From Entophlyctis helioformis (taxonomy: Eukaryota; Chytridiomycota; Chytridiomycetes; Chytridiales; Chytriomycetaceae), in the NCBI GenBank assembly GCA_025526915.1, contig JAHLKH010000004.1, forward strand, positions 186,001 through 250,000: a stretch of 64,000 nucleotides of DNA, given 5' to 3'. Each line of letters begins with the position of its first letter. Position 1 is the stretch's first letter. A program made the position numbers and the translations under genes. Below the pieces are notes generated by a model, which searched no databases, was not told where the DNA came from, and saw only the letters and a list, made by a program, of their open reading frames with translations. Shown piece after piece: positions 1 to 9,066 of this stretch.

Positions 1-140
1 AGCCCGGCACGCGGCCGCCACACCGCCAGCCGTCGCCAGCATCACAGAAACCGCTGACAGACGCAGAAAAGTCCCTGCTGCTCAAACATGCACTGCGGTC
101 TCGCGGTGTGCGCAACTGGAATGAACAGCAAGACGATTAG
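1..140 (+). CDS. 3' end of an unidentified gene (partial)
   Basis: From base 3 an open frame runs to a TAG at 138-140. It reads as a plausible protein C-terminus, ending LTDAEKSLLLKHALRSRGV followed by RNWNEQQDD. The other two frames stop as well but look like random GC-rich translation. The gene would be convergent with the FCP1 gene, whose stop lies only 30 nt further on. The product cannot be named because only about 45 residues are inside the window, and a final exon that starts inside the window cannot be excluded. Confidence 0.4.
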   Translation, partial: PGTRPPHRQPSPASQKPLTDAEKSLLLKHALRSRGVRNWNEQQDD

Positions 141-169
141 TCTCTTTAAAACTGCGCTGGATCCACACT

Positions 170-3100
170 TTATGCATCGTCATAGTCGTCCATGCGATCC
201 TCGCCGTCAAGGCCGCCACGACCACCGTCATTGTCGTCGTCGTTGTCGTCATCGTCAGGCTGGTCCATGTCCGTGTAGTCGGTGTGCTCGGTGCCGTATT
301 CTCCGTCGTACGCGTCCGGCTCGCGCTGCTTGCGTTTCCGCCCAGCAAGCACAGCCGAAGACAGCATCGGGCGGGTCTCGTGGTATTCAGACGCATCTCC
401 GCCGGCATTCCATTCACCCATCTGCTCAAAATAGGCATCGTCATTGTCATCATTGTCGTCGTCAATATTGTCAGCGTCTGGGCTGTTGGACGCTGCTCCT
501 GACTGCATGACGGGCTTGATGACACGCACAATGCTGCCTCGCTCGGGCGGATCGGGCCGTGACCGTGTGGGCGAAGGCGTCCGTCCAGCCGTCGCACGCT
601 TGGGCGAAACCACGCCGCGTTTGAGAGCCACGAGCGTCGGTTGCTGCGGTTGTTTTTCGTGTGTCTTGATCTTTGACTGCGACTGCAACTGCGACTGCGA
701 CTGCGGCTTTGACTGGGATGACGATTTCTGTTGCGACGGCCCAAGGATCTCAAACAGCTCGTCATCAATCTCGTTGCCAAAATCGTCATCATCCGAACTG
801 CTGCCACTTGTCCCCTTGGCCGTCTCCGCCATCATTGCAGCACCGCCCTCTTCCCCGCCCTTGTCGCCGTCCCTGTCGGCAACCTTGTCGCCTCCGGCGT
901 CTTCGTCAGAGTCGCTCTCCATCATGGCCCGCTCCACCTCATCGTCCATGGTTTTCCAGTCATCGCGTCCCACCATGCCAAAGACATCGTCGGCATGGTC
1001 CCACTTGCCCGCAGCGATCAGCAGCTCGTCCTCGTCAATGGCCGGGGCGGGTCCGCGGGAATCGCCAAAATCAAAGTCAAGCGGCACAATCTCGGGATCC
1101 AAGAGGTACGACAGCTCATCGGCTCGTTTCCAGCTCTTGATGCTGTCCGTGAGCCACTCGACGCGCACGACGGCGACGCCCTTGAGTTTGCGTGCCGCAT
1201 TGACTTTGGCTGTGCTGCGCTTGGCAGCCACGACGTGGGTGATGCGGTGGCCGTCGTCAACTCCGTCAGCGTCAATGTCGGCATGGCAGGTGGCTCCAAA
1301 CGTGGTCGCTGAGATCCAGAGCTCGTGGTGCACGGGGTCCATGCCGAGAGGGATGACGCTGGAGAAGACGATGTGCAGGCCAGCAAGAACCGAGCGCTTC
1401 ATCTCGGGCACAATGATGCGCACGTCGGCCAGCTTGCCTAAATTCGTCCGCCCGCGATCTGACGGCATGGGAGACTCGCCGCCGTGGAGACGCGCAAAGA
1501 ATGTGCCATGAATGCGTTCCATGAGCTGCTTGATGAGCTGCAGCTCATTGTCTGCATCCACAAGCACCGGCCGTTTCTTGTGGGGTATAGCGAAACGGTG
1601 AGCAGGTGCGGCTGTTGTGTTTGGCGGTGCTGGTGTCGATGCGTCTGTTCCAGACAAAACAGCACTCCCTTCAGGTGCTGCTGCATCTGCTGTCGACGAT
1701 GGCTTGGCATCCTTGACGGGCAGGGTCTGGCCAGGGATCACAGTCGCTGCGGTTTCCTCGACCTCCTCGTCCTCTGCGTCGGCCTCTTCTTGCGAGTGGA
1801 GAAGCGGCCGGTTCTTTTGCTGGTCTTCGAGGGCATGGATCTGCTCGTCATGCATCTTGGCCAGAATCTCGGCCTTGTGCTCGCTGCTGTCGTCTTCTTC
1901 GCCATCGGGATCGGTTTGTGCAGTGTCGGCAAACAGGCTGGCTTCTAATAACCCAGACTCGGCCAACGACTCCACTGCCGCTGTTGGGATAGACTCTGAT
2001 GCTAATGCTGCATCAAGTGGCGCGCCAGCCGCATCACCGCGACCTAATGCTGTTGTTGCTGCTTTTGCTGGCGTGCTGCTCTGGGCGATTCCAGCAGGAG
2101 TGGTGTCCGACGGAAAGCCATTCAGGATCGACGGCGGCTTCGTCTTGGGATGTGATTCGTTTGCCGCGACAATGTATGCGGGCTCGTTGATGTCGCCGAT
2201 TCCAACGAAAAAGTCGTCTGCGACAGCGGACATTGATGAGAAAGGGCTGTGTGCCTCATTTGCCAATGACGGGGCACTCACATGGCTTGATGCGCAGCAG
2301 GTTGGGCGACCATTGCCAAACATCGGCACGATCATCAACGACCACAACCATGGACTGGTCGCATGGAAACAGGCGTTGGAGACTTTTGAACGAAAAGCCT
2401 GCAAGCGAGCGTTGTGTCAGTCGCCAAGGTACGCAGCAGCGCCGACAGGAAAAGGAGTGGCGCGACTCACTGCCGCTGTCGTCGCGGGACAGGATGCGAT
2501 CGGCAAACAGACGCCGGTCAGGGTCGAGGATCTTGGCAACGGCGCGTGCATAGTTGCGCGTGCCCATTGTGTAAATGTGCATCTCGTACTTTTCAAACAT
2601 CTCGTTGAGGAACTGCCGTGTTCCCGGTCTGTCGGTCGAGCCATGGTCAGCACGCTTGTGTCGGGACATTGCCTTGAGGAGCCTCAGAGCAAACTAAGCG
2701 ATAACGTACCGCAGCTTGATATAGTAGATGACCTGGCTGTCGGGCAGCGTAAAGTGGTGGACTTCTGTCAGGGCAGGAAAGTTTGGGTTCTCGGGATCTG
2801 CCATCCACTCGCCAACAGTTGGATCGACGGTGGCGTGGATGACAGTCTGGTCCAGATCAAGAACCAGCGACAGTTTCCGTGCCTGCTTGAGTCGCTCCGA
2901 AGTCTCGTTTTCAATGCGAAGTGCCTCCTGCCAAGGCAGACAGCATGGACGGCGTCAACAATCGGTGTGCTGCATCTACTGAAGTGCAGATCTACGCACT
3001 CTTTGGCTGATGGTGACGCCGAGCGAGTCGTGCGTCATGTTGATTGTTGCCCGTGCCGTGTCGGTGCCTGTGTAGTCGGCACTGTCCAACAGCGGCTGTC

Positions 3101-3703
3101 AGCACATGCAGGTGCGTTGAAGGCGGAGCGGGGCCATCTGGGCGATATAGACAAGGAACGACTGGCTTGTGCAGGAGACGTACATGGACAGATCCTTGCC
3201 GCAGATGGCGCACAGGCCGTTGAGCTGCACAGGATGGCCGCACGGCTCGACAATGATGAGCAGCGGAAGCCTGTAAGCCAGCGAGGGCAGTTGGACACGA
3301 GAGTGAGCGGGCCAGATCCGGTAAGGCCACAGTGCGCAGAGGGCATGCAGAGGGCATGCATGGCGCACCTCGGGTCAAGCACCTCCTGGCCGGCCTCTGC
3401 GCCAAAGGCGTCCACGCGGCCCTCGTAGACGGTCCGAATCTCCTCGCGCGTCCGGCGCTTGACGGTCGTTGTCGTGGTCTTTGGCGACATGGACGGCAGC
3501 CTGGCCCCGCCGTCGGTGTCTGCGTCTGCGTCTGCGTCTGAGCCAGCGGTGGGCACGGGCACAGTGACGGTGACGGTGGTGGTGTACTCGTACAGGCCGA
3601 GCGGCTGGTCCCTGACCACGATGTCGCCCAAGCGCACCCGCCAGGCTATGATTCTGACGGGATAGTGCGACGCCGGCAGCACAACGCCCTGCGGAGTCTC
3701 CAT
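170..3703 (-). CDS. FCP1: RNA polymerase II CTD phosphatase FCP1
   Basis: FCP1 removes phosphate from Ser residues of the Rpb1 C-terminal heptad repeats, which recycles Pol II in the nucleus. Reading the minus strand from the ATG at 3703, the N-terminal exon (METPQGVVLPASHYPVRIIA...) matches the family N-terminus. It is followed by the EPCGHPVQLNGLCAICGKDL segment, then the catalytic FCPH domain with the DLDQT (DxDxT) phosphatase signature near 2842-2858. The stretch IYTMGTRNYARAVAKILDP and the segment VVVDDRADVW complete that domain. The last exon, from about 2404 down, carries a long acidic/Ala-rich linker and a BRCT domain (about 1400-1090), then an acidic low-complexity tail to the stop at 170. 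Introns lie roughly at 3370-3300, 3100-3060, 2980-2930, 2715-2660 and 2470-2400. Family and architecture are clear; exact splice sites are approximate. Confidence 0.88.
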
Positions 3704-3892
3704 CGTCTGTCTGCCTGTCAGTCAGTCAGCGTGTGTGTGTGTGGGTGAGTGTGCTGGTTTACATGCGTGTGCGTGTGTGCGCTGTATCTGCAGCACGCTC
3801 CACTCACAGCAGCTGCCAAGAGCGTTGCTCGAGATGCCGTTGAAGGAAGCGAAGCGAAACGGCTTCATTCGCACCGCAGATCGTGCATCGTC

Positions 3893-5947
3893 TCAGGACG
3901 GCGTGTCAGCACGGCGTGTGCCTCTGGCGGCCGAGCCACCGGCCACAGCGTGGCCCAGCACGGCCTCGACTGCCAGCGACAGCCGCACGCGCATCTCGGC
4001 GGCCCGTGCCTGCATCGACATCGCGTCTGCACCACTCGGCCCGCCGCCTCCGCGCAGCCCGGCAATCGCTGCGCGCATCTCCTGTGCGTGCCAGTACCCG
4101 TCACGGCCGCCTCCCTCGGCCGCGTCGTCTTGCTCGGCCCCGTCTCCGTCTCCGTCTCCGTCTCCATCTCCCTCGCCGCCACTGGCTGGATCGCCCATCG
4201 CAGACGCAACCAGCCCTGCACACCACTCGAGCACGCCAAACACGTGCCCAAACATGGCGACAAACAGATGATCGTGCGGGCACAGCGTCGTGAGCTGCAC
4301 GACGTTGAGCAGCAGCACGGCCGTGTGGCACTCGTCTTCTGGCGACAGCATGCTTCGGAACCGCACGTCGCTGGTGAGCCCGTCATGCGAGACTGCCGCG
4401 TCGTAGTCGTATCCAGCCAAGCCGGTCCTGTCCAGGTTGTCCATGTCCGACATGATCGACGAGCCACACGAGAACAGGCTGGATTCGGCATGGCGACGCG
4501 TCGTGGCGTGTCCGGATCGCGACTGCAGCCATGCTGCCAGTGACAGCGGTGGCTGCTTTGCGGGCACAGCAGGGCCGGCGTAGGGATGCGGGTATGTTGC
4601 GCAGCATGCCATCGAGACGAGCCGTGCCATGGCAGAGACGAGCGATGGCGCCAGGAGCGACTCGTGGCGGCCAACCGTCGCAGGCGATGCGTTGTCCATG
4701 GCAATGCGCGGTACAAGCATGCCAAGCAGCGCAAGCCGGTCTTTGATGGGCCAGGTGAGCACCGAGACTTGCGGAGACGTCCAGTGCAGCTCTGTCTGGC
4801 GAGATCCACCGGTGCGAGGCGATCCTTGCGATCCTGCGTGAGCTGATGCTGGCCCGAACAGGGACATTGTGGTGGCCTGCAAGAGTTGCAGAGGGACGGC
4901 GCGGAACAGCGAGCCAAACACCTGCAATGCCAGCAACACTCGCGACGACGGCGATGCCTCAAGGTGCCTCTCGCTGGACGGTGGGGCAAGGAACGATGTG
5001 ATGGCGCCTGACAGGCACTGGCCGGCAGCTTGCGGCTCGAATGTCGACTTGATGTACTCTTCGAATGTCGCTCCAAGACGCCGCAAGCGCCATAGATCCA
5101 GATCGACCGCCATGGTGAACGACACGGGGATATCGCGTATCCACTGCCGTGCCTGCGATGTCCAGATCGTGCGTTGCTCTTTGCGGTGCCTGGATCGCCG
5201 GCACTCCATTTCCGAATGGGCAAGCTCCTCATCTGCTGACTCATTTGGAGAGTCGGCATCGCTTGCTCCGCCATCCGAGGCACTGTCTTGACTCTCGGGT
5301 CTGTCGGCAACATATGCATCTTCCCACGGCTCGGCGACGTGGTGTTTGCCAAAGGTCGTGATGCCCGTCTTGAGCCGGGACGGCACAAACACGCGGCAGT
5401 CGACGAGCTTCCATTTCCTGGCGAGGGCCGAGAAGAGACCCTTGGCGTCATCGGTAAAGTGCCGAGTCCACTTTTGGCGCTCGATCCAAGTGACAAAGAT
5501 GCCATCCAAGACCCACACGCGCGGCAGCACAAAGATGAGAAACCCGCGATGCAGCGACGACGGCGGCAGCAGCGCTGACGCAGTCGATGGCGCCGATGGC
5601 TGGGTGTCATCGGACAGATTGTGGCAGCCAAACGTGTGGAGACGGAGGATCTGGACTGAGCGGAGGGACTGCTGGAGAGTCTTCCACGAGATGCGTGTGT
5701 ACGAGAGGTCGACAAACCCGAGGCATGCGAACGAGGAGAGGGACGCGAGGTTGGACGGGAGTGGGTCGCAATAGGCGAGTGACAGGATCCACAGCGACCT
5801 GAACGCTGACATGGAAGCGATGGCTGCGCTACTTGAACGTGCTTGGCGAAGCTGATGCACGGATGAGGATGCCAACGTCGATGTTGGCGACGGGCTTCTG
5901 CGAGTGTGGAGTGGCCGAGCGTGGCCATGGTCGTGGCCATGGCTCAT
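3893..5947 (-). CDS. leucine-rich-repeat protein, function unknown
   Basis: A single uninterrupted frame of about 684 codons. The N-terminal third has LRR-like periodicity (LWILSLAYCDPLPSNLASLS, FVDLSYTRISWKTLQQSLRS, VQILRLHTF), capped by an LPRVWVLDGIFVTWIER segment. That resembles the end of LRR domains in which the last repeat leads into a conserved 'VLDG' turn. The remainder is mixed helical, with an acidic Ser-rich insert (SDGGASDADSPNES) and Gly/Asp repeats near the C-terminus, and no enzymatic motif. I chose ATG 5947 (MSHGHDHGHARPL). The frame stays open to 6046, but an upstream ATG at 6028 sits in what looks like an intron acceptor (CACCTTGCAG). A leucine-rich scaffold is the only safe statement. 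Confidence 0.6.
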   Translation of the reverse strand: MSHGHDHGHARPLHTRRSPSPTSTLASSSVHQLRQARSSSAAIASMSAFRSLWILSLAYCDPLPSNLASLSSFACLGFVDLSYTRISWKTLQQSLRSVQILRLHTFGCHNLSDDTQPSAPSTASALLPPSSLHRGFLIFVLPRVWVLDGIFVTWIERQKWTRHFTDDAKGLFSALARKWKLVDCRVFVPSRLKTGITTFGKHHVAEPWEDAYVADRPESQDSASDGGASDADSPNESADEELAHSEMECRRSRHRKEQRTIWTSQARQWIRDIPVSFTMAVDLDLWRLRRLGATFEEYIKSTFEPQAAGQCLSGAITSFLAPPSSERHLEASPSSRVLLALQVFGSLFRAVPLQLLQATTMSLFGPASAHAGSQGSPRTGGSRQTELHWTSPQVSVLTWPIKDRLALLGMLVPRIAMDNASPATVGRHESLLAPSLVSAMARLVSMACCATYPHPYAGPAVPAKQPPLSLAAWLQSRSGHATTRRHAESSLFSCGSSIMSDMDNLDRTGLAGYDYDAAVSHDGLTSDVRFRSMLSPEDECHTAVLLLNVVQLTTLCPHDHLFVAMFGHVFGVLEWCAGLVASAMGDPASGGEGDGDGDGDGDGAEQDDAAEGGGRDGYWHAQEMRAAIAGLRGGGGPSGADAMSMQARAAEMRVRLSLAVEAVLGHAVAGGSAARGTRRADTPS

Positions 5948-6097
5948 GTGGCTGTCGCTGGCTAGCGGAGAATGCGTGAGTGTGTGGGCGACGGGCGACG
6001 GGCGACGGGCGGCTGCAAGGTGTGGCATGCACTCACGCTCTGACACGAAACGCGCTCGTCGCCATGGCCAGCCAGCAAGTTCAACGAGGGAAGAGGT

Positions 6098-6859
6098 TCA
6101 TTTGCGGTGTTCTGCAAAGGCATCGGCGAGCGAGCGGCCCTTGCGCACATCGATCATGCAGCGCTCGTCGGCGGCCGTCAGCCGCGCACACAGAGCGGCA
6201 ACCTCGCGCACGTACTTGACGGGGATGCGCACAACGCCGTCCAGATCGCCCACGATGATGTCGCCCGTCGCGACGAGCACACCCTCTGCGTGGGCGGGCA
6301 TGCCCTTGACGCCGTCTGCCCACGGCTGCAGCACGCTCTCGCTGCCAATGGCCACGCTCTCGCCCACGCGCGACGGCCGCACAAAGGGAGCAGCGCCGAG
6401 GGTCGAGAAGCCCGTCGCAAACACGGGGAACCGCATGTCCCACATCTCGCGGCGGTCGCGCACGCGGCCTTCGATGACGGCGCCGACGACGTTCAGGGCC
6501 TTGGCGCGCGCGGCCATGAGGCCGCCAAAGACGGCGTTGGGCCCGCGCGGCGTCTTGATCACCAGCACGGCGTTGGCCGGGCACGAGTCGACGTGGTGGG
6601 CGGCGGGCTTCGGGGCCGTGGTGTTGGAGCCTGCCACGAACTCGACCGTGTACGCCGGCCCGCAGATGCGCACGCCCGAGTCGACAAACGGGTTGGGCGA
6701 CACCATCTGGATGTCGACCAGCTGGCCGTAGGCGTCGGCGTACGGCAGCTTGCTGAGGGCGTCGGAGACGTCGCACGAGCCGTACGGCTCCAGCAGCTGC
6801 ACGGCCTGGACGCTGTCGAGGTCGCCGCTGTTGCCGCCGTCGTTGCCACTGCTGTGCAT
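6098..6859 (-). CDS. RraA-family protein (HMG/CHA aldolase or RraA-like)
   Basis: An intronless frame of 253 residues from the ATG at 6859. It shows the whole RraA/'dimethylmenaquinone methyltransferase' fold. The substrate-loop region is GPAYTVEFV..., followed by VLVIKTPRGPNAVFGGLMA and then KALNVVGAVIEGRVRDRREM, which contains the G-x-V-x-x-G-x-x-R-D signature used for metal and oxaloacetate binding. After that come FPVFATGFS and VATGDIIVGDLDGVVRIPV. Fungal members are divalent-metal-dependent 4-hydroxy-4-methyl-2-oxoglutarate/oxaloacetate-type aldolases or decarboxylases of uncertain physiological role, usually cytosolic. No targeting peptide is visible with this start. The gene is divergent from the glucuronokinase gene. 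Confidence 0.85.
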   Translation of the reverse strand: MHSSGNDGGNSGDLDSVQAVQLLEPYGSCDVSDALSKLPYADAYGQLVDIQMVSPNPFVDSGVRICGPAYTVEFVAGSNTTAPKPAAHHVDSCPANAVLVIKTPRGPNAVFGGLMAARAKALNVVGAVIEGRVRDRREMWDMRFPVFATGFSTLGAAPFVRPSRVGESVAIGSESVLQPWADGVKGMPAHAEGVLVATGDIIVGDLDGVVRIPVKYVREVAALCARLTAADERCMIDVRKGRSLADAFAEHRK

Positions 6860-6898
6860 GTCGTGTGATGCAGTTTTGCCCGGCAAGCGCAACCTCAA
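6860..6898. promoter_or_regulatory. minimal divergent intergenic region
   Basis: Only 39 nt separate the ATG of the RraA-family gene (minus) from the ATG of the nucleotidyltransferase/glucuronokinase gene (plus). Any shared promoter must therefore extend into one or both coding regions, or the transcripts must overlap at their 5' ends. No TATA-like box is visible. The inference depends on the two chosen start codons. Confidence 0.4.
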
Positions 6899-8942
6899 AT
6901 GCTCGTTGTCGTCGCTGGTGGCGTGCACGCCATCGAGCAGCAAGTGCTGGACAGCGACGTGCGTGGCGCTTGCACTGGACTGCTGCAACTGCTGATGCAA
7001 CTGCTGATGCAACCGCAACTGACGCTTGCGACAGGTGCCGCTCGACCCGCTTGTGCTGCCTCTGCACGGCGTGCCCAAAGGCCTGATGCCGGTGGGCGGC
7101 AGGCCGGCGCTGTCATGGTTCCTGGACGCCTTCCGAGCGACGTCTGCCACGGCCACGGCCACCGAGCGCATCTGCATCGTCGCCAGCGCGCAGACGTTCA
7201 AGGCGTACGAGCGGTGGGCCATGGAGACGGGCCTGCCGCTCGAGGCCGTCCTGAGCATCGGGTCGTCCGAGCCGCGGCCGTGCGAGCAGGCGTTTCTTGG
7301 CTTGCTGGATCTGGCGCTGCGCGTCGGCTACGATGCCGGCCAGGACCTGCTGGTGGTCGGCGCAGACTTTCTGCCGTGTCCGGCGCTCCTCGGCGCATGG
7401 ACGCTGTCGGCATCCCCGTCGCAGCAGGCGTGTGCGCTGGCCGACAGCAACGGCCACTCGCTGCGTGCGATCAGGTTCCCGGCAGCCCTCGCGCCGCCAC
7501 TGCGGTCGTTCATGGACACGGCGCCGGCTACCGCGACGTACAGCGACCTGATCGGCTGGCTCGACAGCCGATCGCTGCTGGAGCGCACAGCTCTGCCTGC
7601 GGGACACCATACTGCAGCGTGGATGCAAGCCTCGGTCGCGCTGGCCGACTACCACGCCACGTTCAAGACCCTCGACAGACACCTGCTGACAGCCGCTGAC
7701 TCGCCGCAACGGCTTGGACGGCCAGAAGCGAGGCAGTCGCCGCCCATCCACACACGCGTCCATGCGCGTATCGGTCTCATTGGCAACCCATCCGACGGCT
7801 TCTTTGGCAGGACCATCTCGCTGCTCGTCTCCAACTTCTGGGCATCCGTCACACTTGTGCCAAACACTGATCCGTCCAACACGGCCATCACGCTCGTCAA
7901 CAATCCCATCTGCAACCCTGTCGTGTTTGCCACCATGGACACGGCCGTGGGAGTTACAGCGAAAGACGGGTACTACGGCGCAACCAGGCTGTTCATGGCC
8001 ACTCTGCGCGTGTTTGGCGACTGGTGTCGCGAGAATAGTGTTGCGCTGTCGAGCCATGGGTTCAGCATTCTGTACCAGACCAACATTCCAAGGTGAGGCG
8101 GTCAACAGCACAGTCCTGACACCTTGATGGGAGTCTATCGCCACCGATCCCATCCTCACGCGCTGTGCATTTGGACAGACAGGTTGGGCTGGCAGGAAGC
8201 TCCGCGCTCGTCACGGCACTCCTCAAGTCCCTCGTGTCCCACCATCGGCTGCCTGAATCGCTTCTTCCTCTCCACATCCAAGCCAACCTTGCACTGTCCG
8301 CCGAACGCGATCAGCTGGGTATCAATGCCGGCCACCAGGACCGCGTCGTTCAAGCATACGGCGGTGTCGTGTACATGGACTTTGACCGTGCACTCATGAC
8401 CGGCCGAGGCTACGGCGACTATGAGCGTCTGCCATCATCCGTCGTCCCACCAGGCCTGTGGATTGGTGAGCACCGCTACTGTTCCCAAAGGTAAGCATTC
8501 ACGCGACACTGACAGCTGCTCTGCCATCCCCCCGACAGCGTATGTGAGACAGCCCAAGGAGTCGGGCAAGGTGCACACGACTGTCAAGGCGCAGTTCGAG
8601 GCAGGCGACCCAGTCATTGCGTCCGCCATGGCGACATTTGCCGCCATGACAACCCAGGCACGGACCGCGCTTCTTGACGGCGACACGCGCACCCTTGCAC
8701 GGCTCATGCAAGACAACTTTGAGCTGAGACGGCGCGTGTATGGCGATGCCGTCATTGGCGAGCAGACCCTGCGGATTGTGCGCATCGCCAACGAGATGGG
8801 GTATGCTGCCAAACTGTCTGGCAGCGGCGGATGCGTTGTCGGTCTGTGGCGCGGCGAAGGTGTGGAACCGCCGCTTCGCCAGCTGCGAGTGGTGCTTGAG
8901 CAGGAAGGATACATATTCTGTCCCGTCGACTGTGCGGAATGA
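6899..8942 (+). CDS. nucleotidyltransferase-like / glucuronokinase two-domain protein
   Basis: Four exons: 6899-6958, 7035-8092, 8179-8465 and 8539-8942. Phases agree throughout and the product is 602 residues. Residues 1 to about 230 look like a sugar-nucleotide pyrophosphorylase domain: MLVVVAGGVHAIEQQ, then GVPKGLMPVGGRPALSWFL, resembling the P-loop-like start and the PK-x-L-x-P-V-G-G-x-P motif. The rest is a GHMP kinase with IGLIGNPSDGFFG, IPRQVGLAGSSAL (ATP-binding loop completed across intron 2), WIAYVRQPKESGKVH (completed across intron 3) and the C-terminal AKLSGSGGCVVGL. The family match is to plant/oomycete-type glucuronokinase, which phosphorylates D-glucuronate at C1 and feeds UDP-glucuronate synthesis. 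The fused N-terminus could supply the UDP-transfer step, but that is inference. Intron 1 has a CTGAC branch motif just before its acceptor. Confidence 0.82.
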
Positions 8943-8965
8943 ATGCGTGTATTTTCAAGGTACAT

Positions 8966-8966
8966 G

Positions 8967-9002
<36 letters not shown>

Positions 9003-9027
9003 GAGAGAGAGAGAGAGAGAGAGAGAG
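8966..9027 (+). repeat. GA-rich microsatellite
   Basis: An almost pure purine tract of (GA)n with interrupting GG, lying between the convergent stops of the glucuronokinase gene (8942) and the ABC transporter gene (9067). It is probably 3'-UTR or intergenic sequence. Long in-frame translations across it are artefacts. Confidence 0.9.
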
Positions 9028-9066
9028 GAGGCAAGACCAAGGGACGCGATGATGCATGGCCACCGG

